A DNA stretch of 22,754 nt from the NCBI GenBank assembly GCA_002751075.1, contig NAOQ01000504.1:1-22754 (forward strand), read 5' to 3'. Positions 22,184-22,754 of this stretch are shown here, piece after piece. The stretch is from Ichthyophonus hoferi. Its lineage: Eukaryota; Opisthokonta; Ichthyosporea; Ichthyophonida; Ichthyophonidae. The position numbers and the translations under genes were made by a program. A model generated the notes under the pieces. The model made no database searches. It worked only from the letters and a program-made list of their open reading frames with translations, and had not been told where the DNA came from. Each line of letters starts with the position of its first letter. Positions within the stretch are counted from its first letter, which is position 1.

Positions 22184-22670
22184 GTGAGGACAGGTTTATG
22201 TAAAGTTATCCATTGACATGTATTTAGTTGAGAATGTAGGCTAATGGAAAATTTCTCTTTTTATATGTCTTTATTATTACTATTTTAAAAATTCTGTTAA
22301 AATTAAGGTACTTAAAAGGCTAATTGCACCTTGATTGGCCTGATAGTTCTTGAAATATTTTAAATATAAAAAATTGTGGTAATAACTGTTATTATTAAAG
22401 GATATTGGAATATATAATCCTAAGCAGCACTTTATTGTAAATAACGTAATAGATTTTATTCTCATCTATTATCATGCCACTAATATCTGTAGATATAGTG
22501 CAGTCATATGCTAATATCTGTTTGTTTATTTATGATTGTAGTTTGGCTACAAGTTAATTCAGTATTTTGACTTAGGGCTTTAAATTTTAACTTTTTTGTG
22601 AAGGAGAAAGTGTTAGTTGAGTTGACCAATAAAAAAGTATAATAATAATTATTGGAATTAACTATTAAAG
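22184..22670 (+). other. Probable COX20 intron 3, no exon recognised
   Basis: AT-rich DNA with one acceptor-like site (gattgtag, ending about 22541) whose downstream frame stops after about nine codons and does not resemble COX20. The core TTGACCAATAAA near 22620 repeats the motif of the 34-bp repeat at 10391-10454. Confidence 0.45.
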
Positions 22671-22673
22671 GCA

Positions 22674-22682
22674 ATAATAATA

Positions 22683-22754
<72 letters not shown>
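22674..22754. repeat. (TAA)n microsatellite at the window end
   Basis: An almost perfect trinucleotide array of more than 25 units continues past the window edge. It is the longest pure simple repeat seen here. Confidence 0.97.

Noticed and set aside
22542-22575. Fourth COX20 exon after gattgtag
   Set aside because: The frame stops after about nine codons and has no likeness to the second membrane segment.

Overview
This is AT-rich eukaryotic (metazoan-type) nuclear DNA with many short GT-AG introns, abundant simple repeats and one 640-base assembly gap. Tandem Kazal modules, intron-dense conserved housekeeping genes and low GC fit an early-branching animal. A demosponge such as Amphimedon is my best guess, but this is inference and the sequence alone does not prove it.

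Layout, left to right. (1) 1-953, + strand: the 3' part of a multi-Kazal protease-inhibitor-like gene with four modules of exactly 165 bp each and a basic, cysteine-rich tail. (2) 2003-10223, - strand: a complete 13-exon COQ6 gene (ubiquinone-biosynthesis flavin monooxygenase, 473 aa), convergent with the Kazal gene. (3) 10224-13319: a poorly resolved interval holding a 34-bp tandem repeat, the gap (10493-11132), a GC-richer hairpin-forming patch with a strong + strand 3' splice site, a possible first exon of an unidentified - strand gene (11493-11608), and otherwise nothing I can call. (4) 13320-19782, - strand: a complete 10-exon gene for protein phosphatase 4 regulatory subunit 3 (PP4R3/SMEK, 888 aa). 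(5) 19783-21712: an intergenic stretch that must contain the divergent promoters. (6) 21713 to beyond the end, + strand: the first three exons of a COX20-like cytochrome c oxidase assembly factor with an unusual Asn/Tyr-rich N-terminal extension.

All splice junctions for COQ6 and PP4R3 were joined by eye. Every junction keeps frame and matches remembered human homologues almost without gaps, so these two models are firm. COQ6 and COX20 both act at the mitochondrial inner membrane and PP4R3 in a nuclear/cytosolic phosphatase complex. I see no evidence that the neighbours form a pathway or operon.

I found no clearly new biological system. The points most worth a second look are the homogenised Kazal array with diversified P1 residues and an unrecognised Cys-rich tail, the COX20 extension, dense CCAAT/ATTGG motifs in COQ6 introns, scattered degenerate pentanucleotide tracts, splice sites built from microsatellites, and the structured patch beside the gap.
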